The translations under genes were made by a program, and so were the position numbers. From assembly GCA_035276085.1 (NCBI GenBank), contig DATELY010000085.1:1-19242 (forward strand): DNA of 19,242 nucleotides, given 5' to 3'. Below the pieces are notes generated by a model. It was not told the DNA's origin, made no database searches, and saw only the letters and a program-made list of their open reading frames with translations. Of the stretch, positions 1 to 6,865 are shown in pieces; the first letter of the stretch is position 1; each line of letters starts with the position of its first letter. This stretch comes from DATELY01 sp035276085. GTDB lineage: Bacteria > Pseudomonadota > Gammaproteobacteria > Steroidobacterales > Steroidobacteraceae.

Positions 1-1
1 G

Positions 2-487
2 ACGCGTGCGGAACGCTCGCTGATCACATCACGCGTGGGCGCAAGCAGCGGCGGCATCAATACTGCGGCACTCAGCCGTGGCTATGGCAGCGGAGCAGGC
101 TCGCTCACCGGGCATGAGACGACGCAAGTGGCCTCGGCCACGCTCGCGAAGGAAGCCAATGACGGTGGCGTGCGCCGGACTTCCGGCAGTACGAAGGCCG
201 CACGCAGCCGCGAAGAGATCGAGCTGATCTTCGATCGCAACAAGAGCGCCATCTACGCGCTCTACAGTCGTGCCCTGCGTACGAACCCGGAGCTCAAGGG
301 CAAGCTGGTGCTCGAGATCACGATCGCGCCGGACGGCTCGGTAACGAATTGCTCGGTGCTCTCGAGTGAGCTCAACGATGCCGATCTGGAGCGCAAGCTC
401 GTCGCGCGTGTGAAGCTCTTCCGCTTCGAAGCACGCGATGTCGAGACGATTACGACGACGAAGCCGATCGACTTCTTTCCGGCGTAG
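2..487 (+). CDS. C-terminal part of an AgmX/PglI-type (TonB-like) protein, 5' truncated
   Basis: The frame is open to the left edge of the window, so this is the last ~161 codons of a longer gene, and the in-frame GTG at 35 is probably not the start. A Gly/Ser/Ala-rich linker leads into a compact domain that begins with a conserved-looking stretch (EEIELIFDRNKSAIYALYSR). It continues through GKLVLEITIAPDGSVTNC to a short C-terminal strand and stops at TAG 485-487. This pattern matches the AgmX/PglI C-terminal domain, a TonB-C-like fold found at the end of envelope-spanning proteins in myxobacteria and many gammaproteobacteria. Such proteins usually have an N-terminal membrane segment or FHA-like region, which would lie outside the window. 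A role in envelope transport or gliding-like functions is inferred from family membership only. The domain call is fairly firm; the function is not. Confidence 0.72.
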   Translation, partial: TRAERSLITSRVGASSGGINTAALSRGYGSGAGSLTGHETTQVASATLAKEANDGGVRRTSGSTKAARSREEIELIFDRNKSAIYALYSRALRTNPELKGKLVLEITIAPDGSVTNCSVLSSELNDADLERKLVARVKLFRFEARDVETITTTKPIDFFPA

Positions 488-503
488 CGGAGGCGGCGTG
501 TCA

Positions 504-579
504 GTCGGCTGGCTTGCTGGTCTGCTGGCCAGAGGGAAGGAAGCTTCTGGCCAGCAGACCAGCTGACCGGCAAGCCGAC
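504..579. repeat. Large hairpin with 8-base iterated arms downstream of the AgmX-like gene
   Basis: An 18-bp perfect inverted repeat (516-533 pairing with 546-563) closes a 12-nt purine-rich loop. It is flanked by a second pairing of GTCGGC (504-509) with GCCGAC (574-579). The arms are built from degenerate 8-base units (GGCTTGCT, GGTCTGCT and relatives), and the right arm carries more sequence between inner and outer stems than the left. It lies 16 bp after the upstream stop and 33 bp before the next ATG. It could end transcription or stabilise the 3' end of the upstream message. There is no T-run, so a classical intrinsic terminator is not clear. Confidence 0.75.
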
Positions 580-612
580 ATGAAACGTTAACTGGAGCTT
601 GCGATTGCGGCC

Positions 613-942
613 ATGAACATCGACTCCGAAATCCGGCACTTCAGCGACCTGAGCAGCATCGACCAGGCGCGCTTTCTGGCGCGCTTCATGTACGAGCTCA
701 CGCTGGAGGCGCGGAATTTCTACGGCGCCGGTGCCGAACAGCCCATCGATCCGATGAAGCTGCGCTTCATCAACGAGATCCAGCATCGCCTCACGCGCTT
801 CATCGAGCAGATCCTCATCGATGACCCGGCACGGCCCAGCGATGAGAACACCCTGCGCCTGCTGCTCGCTCCGCGCGCCGAAAAGGCCGTTGGGGATATG
901 TTGACGGCCGCCTGGCAGAGAACGATCCAGGCCATCGGCTAG
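613..942 (+). CDS. Small protein of unknown function, 109 aa
   Basis: I do not recognise this protein. It reads from ATG 613 to TAG 940-942 with good codon usage for this genome and no competing long frame on the same strand. The sequence is soluble and mostly helical: no signal peptide, no membrane segment, no cysteine. A repeated pattern of aromatic and basic residues (ARFLARFMYELTLEARNFYG, KLRFINEIQHRLTRFIEQIL) suggests a helical bundle or small regulatory/partner protein. A GGAG lies about 15 nt before the ATG, rather far for a strong ribosome binding site. No better in-frame start is present just upstream. It follows the AgmX-like gene in the same direction but is separated by a large hairpin, so cotranscription is uncertain. 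Confidence 0.62.
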   Translation: MNIDSEIRHFSDLSSIDQARFLARFMYELTLEARNFYGAGAEQPIDPMKLRFINEIQHRLTRFIEQILIDDPARPSDENTLRLLLAPRAEKAVGDMLTAAWQRTIQAIG

Positions 943-953
943 TACGTTCCGTC

Positions 954-980
954 CCCTCCACTGCGATAGCGGGGGGAGGG
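954..980. terminator. Candidate hairpin between two convergent genes
   Basis: CCCTCC (954-959) pairs with GGAGGG (975-980), with a further GC-gata-GC tip. It lies between the unknown gene ending at 942 and the kef stop at 994, where a bidirectional terminator would be expected. There is no T-run of useful length on either side, so it is a weak terminator candidate. Confidence 0.35.
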
Positions 981-993
981 TTGCTACAGGCTG

Positions 994-2802
994 CTAACTC
1001 GACAGCTCCGCTTCCTTTTCCTCCTGCGTTTCCGCTACCGCTGCGTCCGATGCGAAGAGGGCTTCCAGCTCGCGAGCCGCATCCCGGGACGACTGAATCA
1101 GCTTCTGTTCGTCGTCGCGCAGCTCGAGTTGCGCTTGCAACGAGCGTTCGTCGTGCTCGCGGAAGGTCTTCACGCTCCGCAATGCTTCCTGGCGCGGCAT
1201 CCCCAGCCCTTCCAATACGTGCTGCGCCATCTCCAGGCTGGAGCCCAGCGTCTCGCGCACGATGTAACGCACGCCGATATCCATGAGCTTGAGCGCGTGC
1301 TGGCGATTGCGTGCGCGCGCCATGAGTTTCACCTGCGGAAAGTACTGGCGCACGATTTCGGCCGTGCGGACCGACGCATCGATGTCATCGATGGCGAGCA
1401 CGAACAGATCCGCTTCCGCCGTGCCCGCCGCGCGCAGCAGGTCCAGGCGCGAGGCATCGCCGTAGTACACCTTGTTGCCGTAAAGTCGCAGCACTTCCAC
1501 CTGATCGGTACTGGACTCCAACGCCGTGAAGGCAATGCGCCGCATGCGCAGGATGCGCGCGACGATCTGTCCGAACCGGCCCATGCCAGCGATCAGCACG
1601 CGGTGTTCCGACGGCGGGATACGATCGAACTCACGGCGCCGCCGTGTGCTCAATCGCGGCTCGATGACAGTGCTGTAGAGGCTCAGCAGCGGCGGGCTCG
1701 CAATCATCGACAGGGTGACGACGATCACGAGCATGTCCGCCAGCTCGCGCGGCATCACCCCATAGCTCACGGCAATCGAGAACAAGACGAAACCGAACTC
1801 TCCCGCCTGCGGCAAGGAAAACGCAACGCCGGCCGCGGGCGCTCTTGCATGGCTGGTCACTCGGGCAACGACGAACAGCACCAGCATCTTGATCACCAGC
1901 AGGCCGACGACCAGCAACGCAATGGTGAGCGGCCGAGAGGCCAGGACGTTGAGATTGGCGTTCATGCCGACCGTGATGAAGAACAACCCGAGCAGCAGCC
2001 CTTTGAAGGGCTCGATATCGGCTTCGAGCTCGTGGCGGTATTCGCTGTCCGCCAATAGCAGACCCGCAATGAATGCGCCGAGGGCCATGGACAATCCCAC
2101 GGCTTCCATCAACATCGCCGTGCCGATGACGACCAAGAGCGCCGCCGCGGTGAACGCTTCGTTCACGCGCGTTTGCGCCACGATGCGCAGGAACGGTCGC
2201 AACGCGTAACGACCGCCGAACACGATTGCCAGCAGGACGGCGACGGCGAGCGCGGCCGATTGCATCGTCGCGCTGATGGGTTGTGTCGCTGCACGCGGCG
2301 CCATCAGCGGCAGCGCTGCCAGCATCGGCATCACGGCCACATCCTGAAACAGCAATGCGCCAAAGCTCGTGCGTCCATACTGCGTGTTGAGTTGGCCACG
2401 CTCCGCAAGCAATTGCAGAACGAGCGGCGTCGACGACAGCGATAGCGCGAAGCCGATGACGAATGCAGTGCTCAACGGCAGGCCGAACAGCAGACCGGCC
2501 GCAGTAAAGACAGCGGACGTAACACCGACCTGCAGCGAGCCGAAGCCGAACACGGCCTTGCGCATCGTGCGCAGACGGGACAGCTGCAGCTCCAGCCCGA
2601 TGACGAACAGCAGCAGGACGACACCGAACTCCGCGATGTGCATCGTGCCTGCGGAGTCCGGCACGAAACGCAGTCCAAAGGGGCCGATGACGATGCCGGC
2701 CGCCAGGTAGCCGAGCACGGCGCTCAGGCCGAGCTTTCGAAACAACGGGATCGCAATCACCGTTGCAGCAAGGAAGACGGCGGTCTGGCCGATGAGGGTC
2801 AT
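994..2802 (-). CDS. Monovalent cation:proton antiporter-2 family, KefB/KefC-like potassium efflux protein
   Basis: Inner-membrane potassium/proton antiporter of the CPA2 family, 602 aa, close to E. coli KefC (620 aa). The N-terminal ~380 residues form the Na/H-exchanger domain with about 12 hydrophobic segments. They include LLFQDVAVMP (151-160), a KefC-like block DSEYRHELEADIEPFKGLLL (about 252-271) that corresponds to the regulatory loop, and QAGEFGFV (332-339). A cytosolic RCK/TrkA-N domain follows from about 400, with the nucleotide-binding glycine motif GMGRFGQ (406-412) and VYYGDASR (445-452). The C-terminal tail is charged and probably helical. I chose ATG 2802 because MTLIGQTAVF begins the first membrane helix; a TTG at 2862 would add 20 residues unlike the family. 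KefB versus KefC cannot be decided here. No adjacent KefF/KefG partner is seen; the flavodoxin-like gene at 16447 is too far away to assume a link. Confidence 0.9.
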   Translation of the reverse strand: MTLIGQTAVFLAATVIAIPLFRKLGLSAVLGYLAAGIVIGPFGLRFVPDSAGTMHIAEFGVVLLLFVIGLELQLSRLRTMRKAVFGFGSLQVGVTSAVFTAAGLLFGLPLSTAFVIGFALSLSSTPLVLQLLAERGQLNTQYGRTSFGALLFQDVAVMPMLAALPLMAPRAATQPISATMQSAALAVAVLLAIVFGGRYALRPFLRIVAQTRVNEAFTAAALLVVIGTAMLMEAVGLSMALGAFIAGLLLADSEYRHELEADIEPFKGLLLGLFFITVGMNANLNVLASRPLTIALLVVGLLVIKMLVLFVVARVTSHARAPAAGVAFSLPQAGEFGFVLFSIAVSYGVMPRELADMLVIVVTLSMIASPPLLSLYSTVIEPRLSTRRRREFDRIPPSEHRVLIAGMGRFGQIVARILRMRRIAFTALESSTDQVEVLRLYGNKVYYGDASRLDLLRAAGTAEADLFVLAIDDIDASVRTAEIVRQYFPQVKLMARARNRQHALKLMDIGVRYIVRETLGSSLEMAQHVLEGLGMPRQEALRSVKTFREHDERSLQAQLELRDDEQKLIQSSRDAARELEALFASDAAVAETQEEKEAELSS

Positions 2803-2890
2803 GAGCGTGCTCGGCGATGAAGGTCGGGTGGATGCTAACAGCCGCGGCGCGTGTTGCCGCAAGTCGACGTCCTGCCGCCGCCACGCGTCC

Positions 2891-2899
2891 TGCTACACT
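2891..2899 (+). promoter_or_regulatory. Possible extended -10 element upstream of the PEP carboxylase gene
   Basis: TGCTACACT reads as an extended -10 (TGn followed by TACACT), about 120 nt before the ppc ATG, in the divergent kef-ppc spacer. No good -35 hexamer is seen at the right distance, which extended -10 promoters can tolerate. This is a guess from sequence alone. Confidence 0.35.
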
Positions 2900-3017
2900 C
2901 GCATCCCCTTGAATTTCGGTCACACCGGATCTTCGGGCCCCCGCCGCGGAACCGGCTCCACGGGTGCGGCGTCACTGCAGGCACAACGCGCCCGGTCGAG
3001 TGCGGGACGATTACCTC

Positions 3018-5735
3018 ATGCCACGTCAAGACATCTCATTTCCCACCAAAGACGTCGAGCTCCGCGAGGACGTGCACATGCTCGGGGTGCTCGTCGGTGA
3101 AGTCATCCGCGAGCAATGCGGCGATGCGCTCTACGAAGCGGTCGAAGCGGATCGGGTCGCCGCCATTGCACGCCGCGAAGGCGACCGGCAACGCGGGCTG
3201 GAGCTCGTGCTGCGAACCCGCGGTGTGCCATCCGAACAGGCCGAAGATGTCCTGCGGGCGTTCAGCACCTGGTTCGAGATGGTCAACATGGCGGAGAAGG
3301 TGCATCGCATCCGCCGCCGCCGCCATTACATCAACGATGCCTCCACACCGCAGCCCAACGGCATCGAAGAGGCGATTCGCCGTCTCAAGGAACACGGGTT
3401 GACGCTGCCGCAAGTGCGCCACTTGATGCTCGAGCTGTGGATCGAGCCCGTCTTCACCGCGCACCCGACCGAGTCCACGCGCCGCACGATTCTGCGCAAG
3501 CAACAGAAGATTGCGGAGTTGCTGCTGAAGCGACTGGGGCTCGGGAGCACGGCGGCCGAGACGCGCCTGTTGTGGGAGCGCATTCGCACCGAGATCACGT
3601 CGGGCTGGCAGACGGCGGACAACTCGCGCGAACGCTTGAGCGTCGCCGACGAGCGCGAGCATGTGCTCTTCTTCATCGTCGAGATCCTGTATCAGATCGT
3701 GCCCGTCTTTTACGAAGAGATCGAAACCGCGCTGGAGAAGGTCTACGGTCCCGAAGCCAGTGGCTTCGATGTGCCGGAGATCATGCGGTTCGGTTCGTGG
3801 GTGGGCGGCGACATGGACGGCAATCCGGACGTGCACGCGAAGACGATCCGCGAGACCGTCGCCCGCCATCAGCAGTTGATCGTCAACCGCTACTTCCTGG
3901 AATGTCAGCATCTTGCCGAGTCGCTCTCACAAAGCGCCGCGCGCATCGGCATCTCGCCGGAGTTGCAGGCACGGATCGACCACTACATGGCGATCCTGCC
4001 CGGAGCGCAGAGTCTCACGCCCGCCCGGCACGATCGCATGCCGTATCGCGTGTTCCTCGGCCAGGTGATGGAACGGCTGCGTTCGACCTACGAGGGTCGC
4101 CAGAATCATTACGAGGACGTCAACGACTTTCTGAATGACATCAAGTTGGTCGCCGAAAGCCTCCTTGCGAACAATGGCGAGCACGCGGGTTACTTCAACG
4201 TGCGCCGCTTGATCCGTCGCATCCACACGTTCGGATTTCACCTTGCGACGCTCGACATCCGCCAGCACGCCAATGTCCATCGCGCCGTCATCGCGCAAGG
4301 GTTCGGCGATGAACAATGGATGTCGCGTTCGCAGGATGAGCGCATCGCTCGATTGCGCGCGGCCCTGGCACGCGATGAAGCGCCATCGACGACGCTGAAC
4401 GCAACCGGCAAGCGCACGCTATGGGTCATGGAAGCGCTGTCGCAGTGCCGTCATCGCTACGGTCCGGATGCCATCGGCCCATATGTCGTGAGCAGCACGC
4501 GCGGTCCGGATGATCTGCTCTCGGTGCTGTTGCTGGCACGGTGGGCCGATACGACGGATCGGCGCTCGGGCGATGTGCCTGTGGATGTCGCGCCGCTGTT
4601 CGAATCGGCTGCAGCGTTGGAGCGCTGCGGCGATGTCATGCGGCAGCTGCTCTCCGAACCGGAATATCAGCGTCATCTGATCGGCCGCGGTAATCATCAG
4701 TTCGTGATGATGGGTTACTCATCCAGCAACAAGGAATGCGGCATCGTGCGTTCGCGCTGGCTCGTGCGCAAAGCGCAGGAGGCGCTGTTCGAGATCGCGA
4801 ACAAGGCAAATGTCGATGTCACGCTCATTCACGGCCAGGGCGTGTCGAACACTCGAGGAGGCGGTCGCACGGAGACGCTCGTACGCAGTGCACCCGAGGA
4901 TGCACGGCGCGGGCGGCTGCGCATCACGGAGCAGGGCGAGTTGTTGAACGAGCGCTATGGCCTGCGTCCCATCGGGATGCGCGTCTTCGAGCAGGCATTC
5001 AACGCATTGGCATTGAGCCGCAGCGGCGCAGCGCAAGCGGAGAAGGTCGAGCCCGAATGGCGCGATGCCATGGAACTGCTTGCCAATGAGAGCAGTCGCG
5101 CCTACCGCGCGCTCGTATTCGACGATCCGCAATTCTTCGAATTCTTCCGCCAGGTGACGCCGATCGATGTCATCGAGCGCATGCAGATCGGCTCGCGTCC
5201 GGCCACGCGCGATGAACGCGGCGGCGTCGCCACGTTCCGCTCGATCCCCTGGACGCATGCGTGGTCACAGTGCCGCTACATGCTGCCCGGCTGGCTCGGA
5301 GCGGGCAGGGCGCTCGCACTTGCCACGCAGCAACTCGGTGCGCCCGTGCTGCAGAAGATGTATCGCGAGTGGTACTTCTTCGGGGGACTGATCGATACCG
5401 TCGAGCTCGCACTGGCACGCGCAGACCTCGACATCGCGAAGTTCTATCACGAGCTCGTCGATCCTTCGCTGCAGAAGTTCGTCGAGGTATTGCGCGCCGA
5501 GTACGAGCTGGCCCGATTGCACGTCCTGCAGCTCACCGGTTGCGGCGATCTGCTCGATCATTCGCCGACCCAACAGCGCTCGATCCTGCTGCGCGGACCG
5601 TACATCGACCCGATGCACCTCGTGCAGGTCGACCTGCTCAAGCGCTGGCGTGCGAGCGGGCGTGATGACCGGCAGCTCTTTACGGCGTTGCTGGCGTCGG
5701 TGAATGGGATAGGGCGCGGGTTGCAGGGCGCGTGA
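3018..5735 (+). CDS. ppc: Phosphoenolpyruvate carboxylase, with atypical active-site motifs
   Basis: By family this enzyme would convert PEP plus bicarbonate to oxaloacetate (anaplerosis). At 905 aa it has normal bacterial length. The catalytic-His motif FTAHPTE is intact (H149), as are GGDMDGNPDVH, LDIRQ, the GSRPA..R segment, MLPGWLGAG and the C-terminal YIDPMHLVQVDLLKRW. However, the usual GYSDS.KD.G block reads GYSSSNKECG (566-575), so the Asp equivalent to E. coli D543, a metal ligand, is Ser569. The glycine loop GRGGxxGRGG reads GQGVSNTRGGG (606-616), so the first Arg (E. coli R581) is Gln607. The usual C-terminal NTG is replaced by LQGA. I chose ATG 3018 because MPRQDISFPTKDVELREDVH matches the family's N-terminal region. 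It is divergent from kef and convergent with folD, 3 bp away. It could be a variant PEPC or a paralogue with altered activity. Confidence 0.9.
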   Translation: MPRQDISFPTKDVELREDVHMLGVLVGEVIREQCGDALYEAVEADRVAAIARREGDRQRGLELVLRTRGVPSEQAEDVLRAFSTWFEMVNMAEKVHRIRRRRHYINDASTPQPNGIEEAIRRLKEHGLTLPQVRHLMLELWIEPVFTAHPTESTRRTILRKQQKIAELLLKRLGLGSTAAETRLLWERIRTEITSGWQTADNSRERLSVADEREHVLFFIVEILYQIVPVFYEEIETALEKVYGPEASGFDVPEIMRFGSWVGGDMDGNPDVHAKTIRETVARHQQLIVNRYFLECQHLAESLSQSAARIGISPELQARIDHYMAILPGAQSLTPARHDRMPYRVFLGQVMERLRSTYEGRQNHYEDVNDFLNDIKLVAESLLANNGEHAGYFNVRRLIRRIHTFGFHLATLDIRQHANVHRAVIAQGFGDEQWMSRSQDERIARLRAALARDEAPSTTLNATGKRTLWVMEALSQCRHRYGPDAIGPYVVSSTRGPDDLLSVLLLARWADTTDRRSGDVPVDVAPLFESAAALERCGDVMRQLLSEPEYQRHLIGRGNHQFVMMGYSSSNKECGIVRSRWLVRKAQEALFEIANKANVDVTLIHGQGVSNTRGGGRTETLVRSAPEDARRGRLRITEQGELLNERYGLRPIGMRVFEQAFNALALSRSGAAQAEKVEPEWRDAMELLANESSRAYRALVFDDPQFFEFFRQVTPIDVIERMQIGSRPATRDERGGVATFRSIPWTHAWSQCRYMLPGWLGAGRALALATQQLGAPVLQKMYREWYFFGGLIDTVELALARADLDIAKFYHELVDPSLQKFVEVLRAEYELARLHVLQLTGCGDLLDHSPTQQRSILLRGPYIDPMHLVQVDLLKRWRASGRDDRQLFTALLASVNGIGRGLQGA

Positions 5736-5738
5736 GTG

Positions 5739-6605
5739 CTAAGCCAGCGATCGCGTCGCCGCTTCCACCGTATTCATCATCAAACACGCAATGGTCATCG
5801 GCCCGACGCCGCCCGGCACGGGCGTGATGGCTGACGCACGTTCCACTGCGCTGGGGAAATCCACGTCCCCCACGATCTTCGACTTCCCACTCGCATCGAC
5901 CTGCCGATTGATGCCGACGTCGATCACGACGGCGCCCGGCTTGATCCATTCACCAAGCACCGCACGCGGTCGGCCGATGGCGGCAACGACGATGTCGGAC
6001 CGGGAGCACAGTCCGGGTAGGTCGCGCGTGCGCGAATGCGCCACCGTGACGGTGCAGTCCTGCTGCAGGAGCAACTGCGCCATGGGTTTGCCGACGATGT
6101 TGGAACGGCCGATGACAAGCGCGTTCAGTCCGCGAAGTTCTTGCAGGGTTTCCTGCAGCAGGAGCAGACAGCCCATCGGCGTGCACGGAACGAGTGCCGG
6201 TGCGCCGATCGCCAGGCGTCCTGCATTGACGGCGTGGAAACCGTCCACGTCCTTGGCGGGATCGATGGCGCTCAGAACGAGCTGAGCGTCGAGCCCCGAC
6301 GGTAACGGCAACTGCACGAGGATGCCGTGCACACGGGGGTCGCGATTGAGCTCCCCCACGAGCGTCAGCAGCGCGGCGGTGTCGCACGTAGCGGGTAGCC
6401 GGTGATCCGTACAGTGAATACCCGCTTCAGCGGCGGCTTTGGACTTGCTCTCCACATAGATACGGCTGGCCGGGTCGTCGCCGACCAACACGACGGCAAG
6501 GCCCGGCGGATAGCCAGTGCGCGCGCGAAATTCAGCCGCACGGTCGGCAACACGGGCACGCAAACGGATAGCGGCCGCACGGCCGTCGATCAAAGTGGCG
6601 GGCAT
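5739..6605 (-). CDS. folD: Bifunctional methylenetetrahydrofolate dehydrogenase / methenyltetrahydrofolate cyclohydrolase
   Basis: A cytosolic one-carbon enzyme that interconverts 5,10-methylene-THF and 10-formyl-THF through methenyl-THF, using NADP. It is 288 aa, the usual FolD length. The substrate-domain motif SRIYVESKSKA carries Tyr50 and the catalytic Lys54 at the same numbers as in E. coli. DVDGFH carries Asp121, and PCTPMGC follows at 140-146. The Rossmann domain begins with VIGRSNIVGKPMAQLLL (164-180). The C-terminal signature PVPGGVGPMTIACLMMNT (262-279) is complete. I chose ATG 6605 because it has GAGG about 8 nt upstream and starts MPATLIDGRA, typical of FolD; an in-frame start at 6722 would add 39 residues with no family match. 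Nothing looks defective. Confidence 0.96.
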   Translation of the reverse strand: MPATLIDGRAAAIRLRARVADRAAEFRARTGYPPGLAVVLVGDDPASRIYVESKSKAAAEAGIHCTDHRLPATCDTAALLTLVGELNRDPRVHGILVQLPLPSGLDAQLVLSAIDPAKDVDGFHAVNAGRLAIGAPALVPCTPMGCLLLLQETLQELRGLNALVIGRSNIVGKPMAQLLLQQDCTVTVAHSRTRDLPGLCSRSDIVVAAIGRPRAVLGEWIKPGAVVIDVGINRQVDASGKSKIVGDVDFPSAVERASAITPVPGGVGPMTIACLMMNTVEAATRSLA

Positions 6606-6617
6606 GGAGAACCTCGG

Positions 6618-6639
6618 ACTACACGGAGTGTGTAGTGTA
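6618..6639 (-). promoter_or_regulatory. Inverted repeat overlapping a candidate folD promoter
   Basis: ACTACAC (6618-6624) and GTGTAGT (6630-6636) are perfect inverted arms around a 5-base spacer. On the minus strand TACACT (6639-6634) looks like a -10 box, which would place the start of transcription inside the repeat, about 20 nt before the folD ATG. It may be an operator for a dimeric repressor or a short leader hairpin. No clear -35 is seen. Confidence 0.4.
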
Positions 6640-6865
6640 GGGGTTTGCAGGGGGAAACGCGGCAGGAGGTGATGGCGCAACGGCGCGGGGACCTGAGACA
6701 CTGCGATTGCCCATGCCGGCATCTCGTCTCCGGACCTCGAGTCTCATTTCGTTTTCACACGGGCGTGTCCCGATCGGACGGAATCGTGCCGGCGCGCTGG
6801 CATGGGGAGCATCGAGTCCTGCGCCACGGCGATTGCAGGACCGCGTTCAGCTCGTTGGAGGTTTC

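Noticed and set aside
1129..2058. A 309-aa open frame on the plus strand inside kef
   Set aside because: It is the complement of a strongly conserved antiporter, is rich in His/Arg/Gln with no domain-like pattern, and arises from the high GC content.
1631..2923. A 430-aa minus-strand frame overlapping kef
   Set aside because: It lies in another frame of the same strand; the Arg/Ala/His-rich translation with no hydrophobic segments is typical of a frame-shifted shadow.
3036..3911. A 291-aa open frame on the minus strand inside ppc
   Set aside because: It is a shadow of the conserved PEPC frame, without ribosome binding site or recognisable motifs.
4719..5258. A 179-aa minus-strand frame within ppc
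   Set aside because: A shadow of the C-terminal PEPC coding region; no start signal and no family resemblance.
6713..6722. Perfect palindrome ATGCCGGCAT upstream of the aldehyde dehydrogenase
   Set aside because: A 10-base palindrome with a CCGG centre is expected by chance in GC-rich DNA, and it is far from the start codon.
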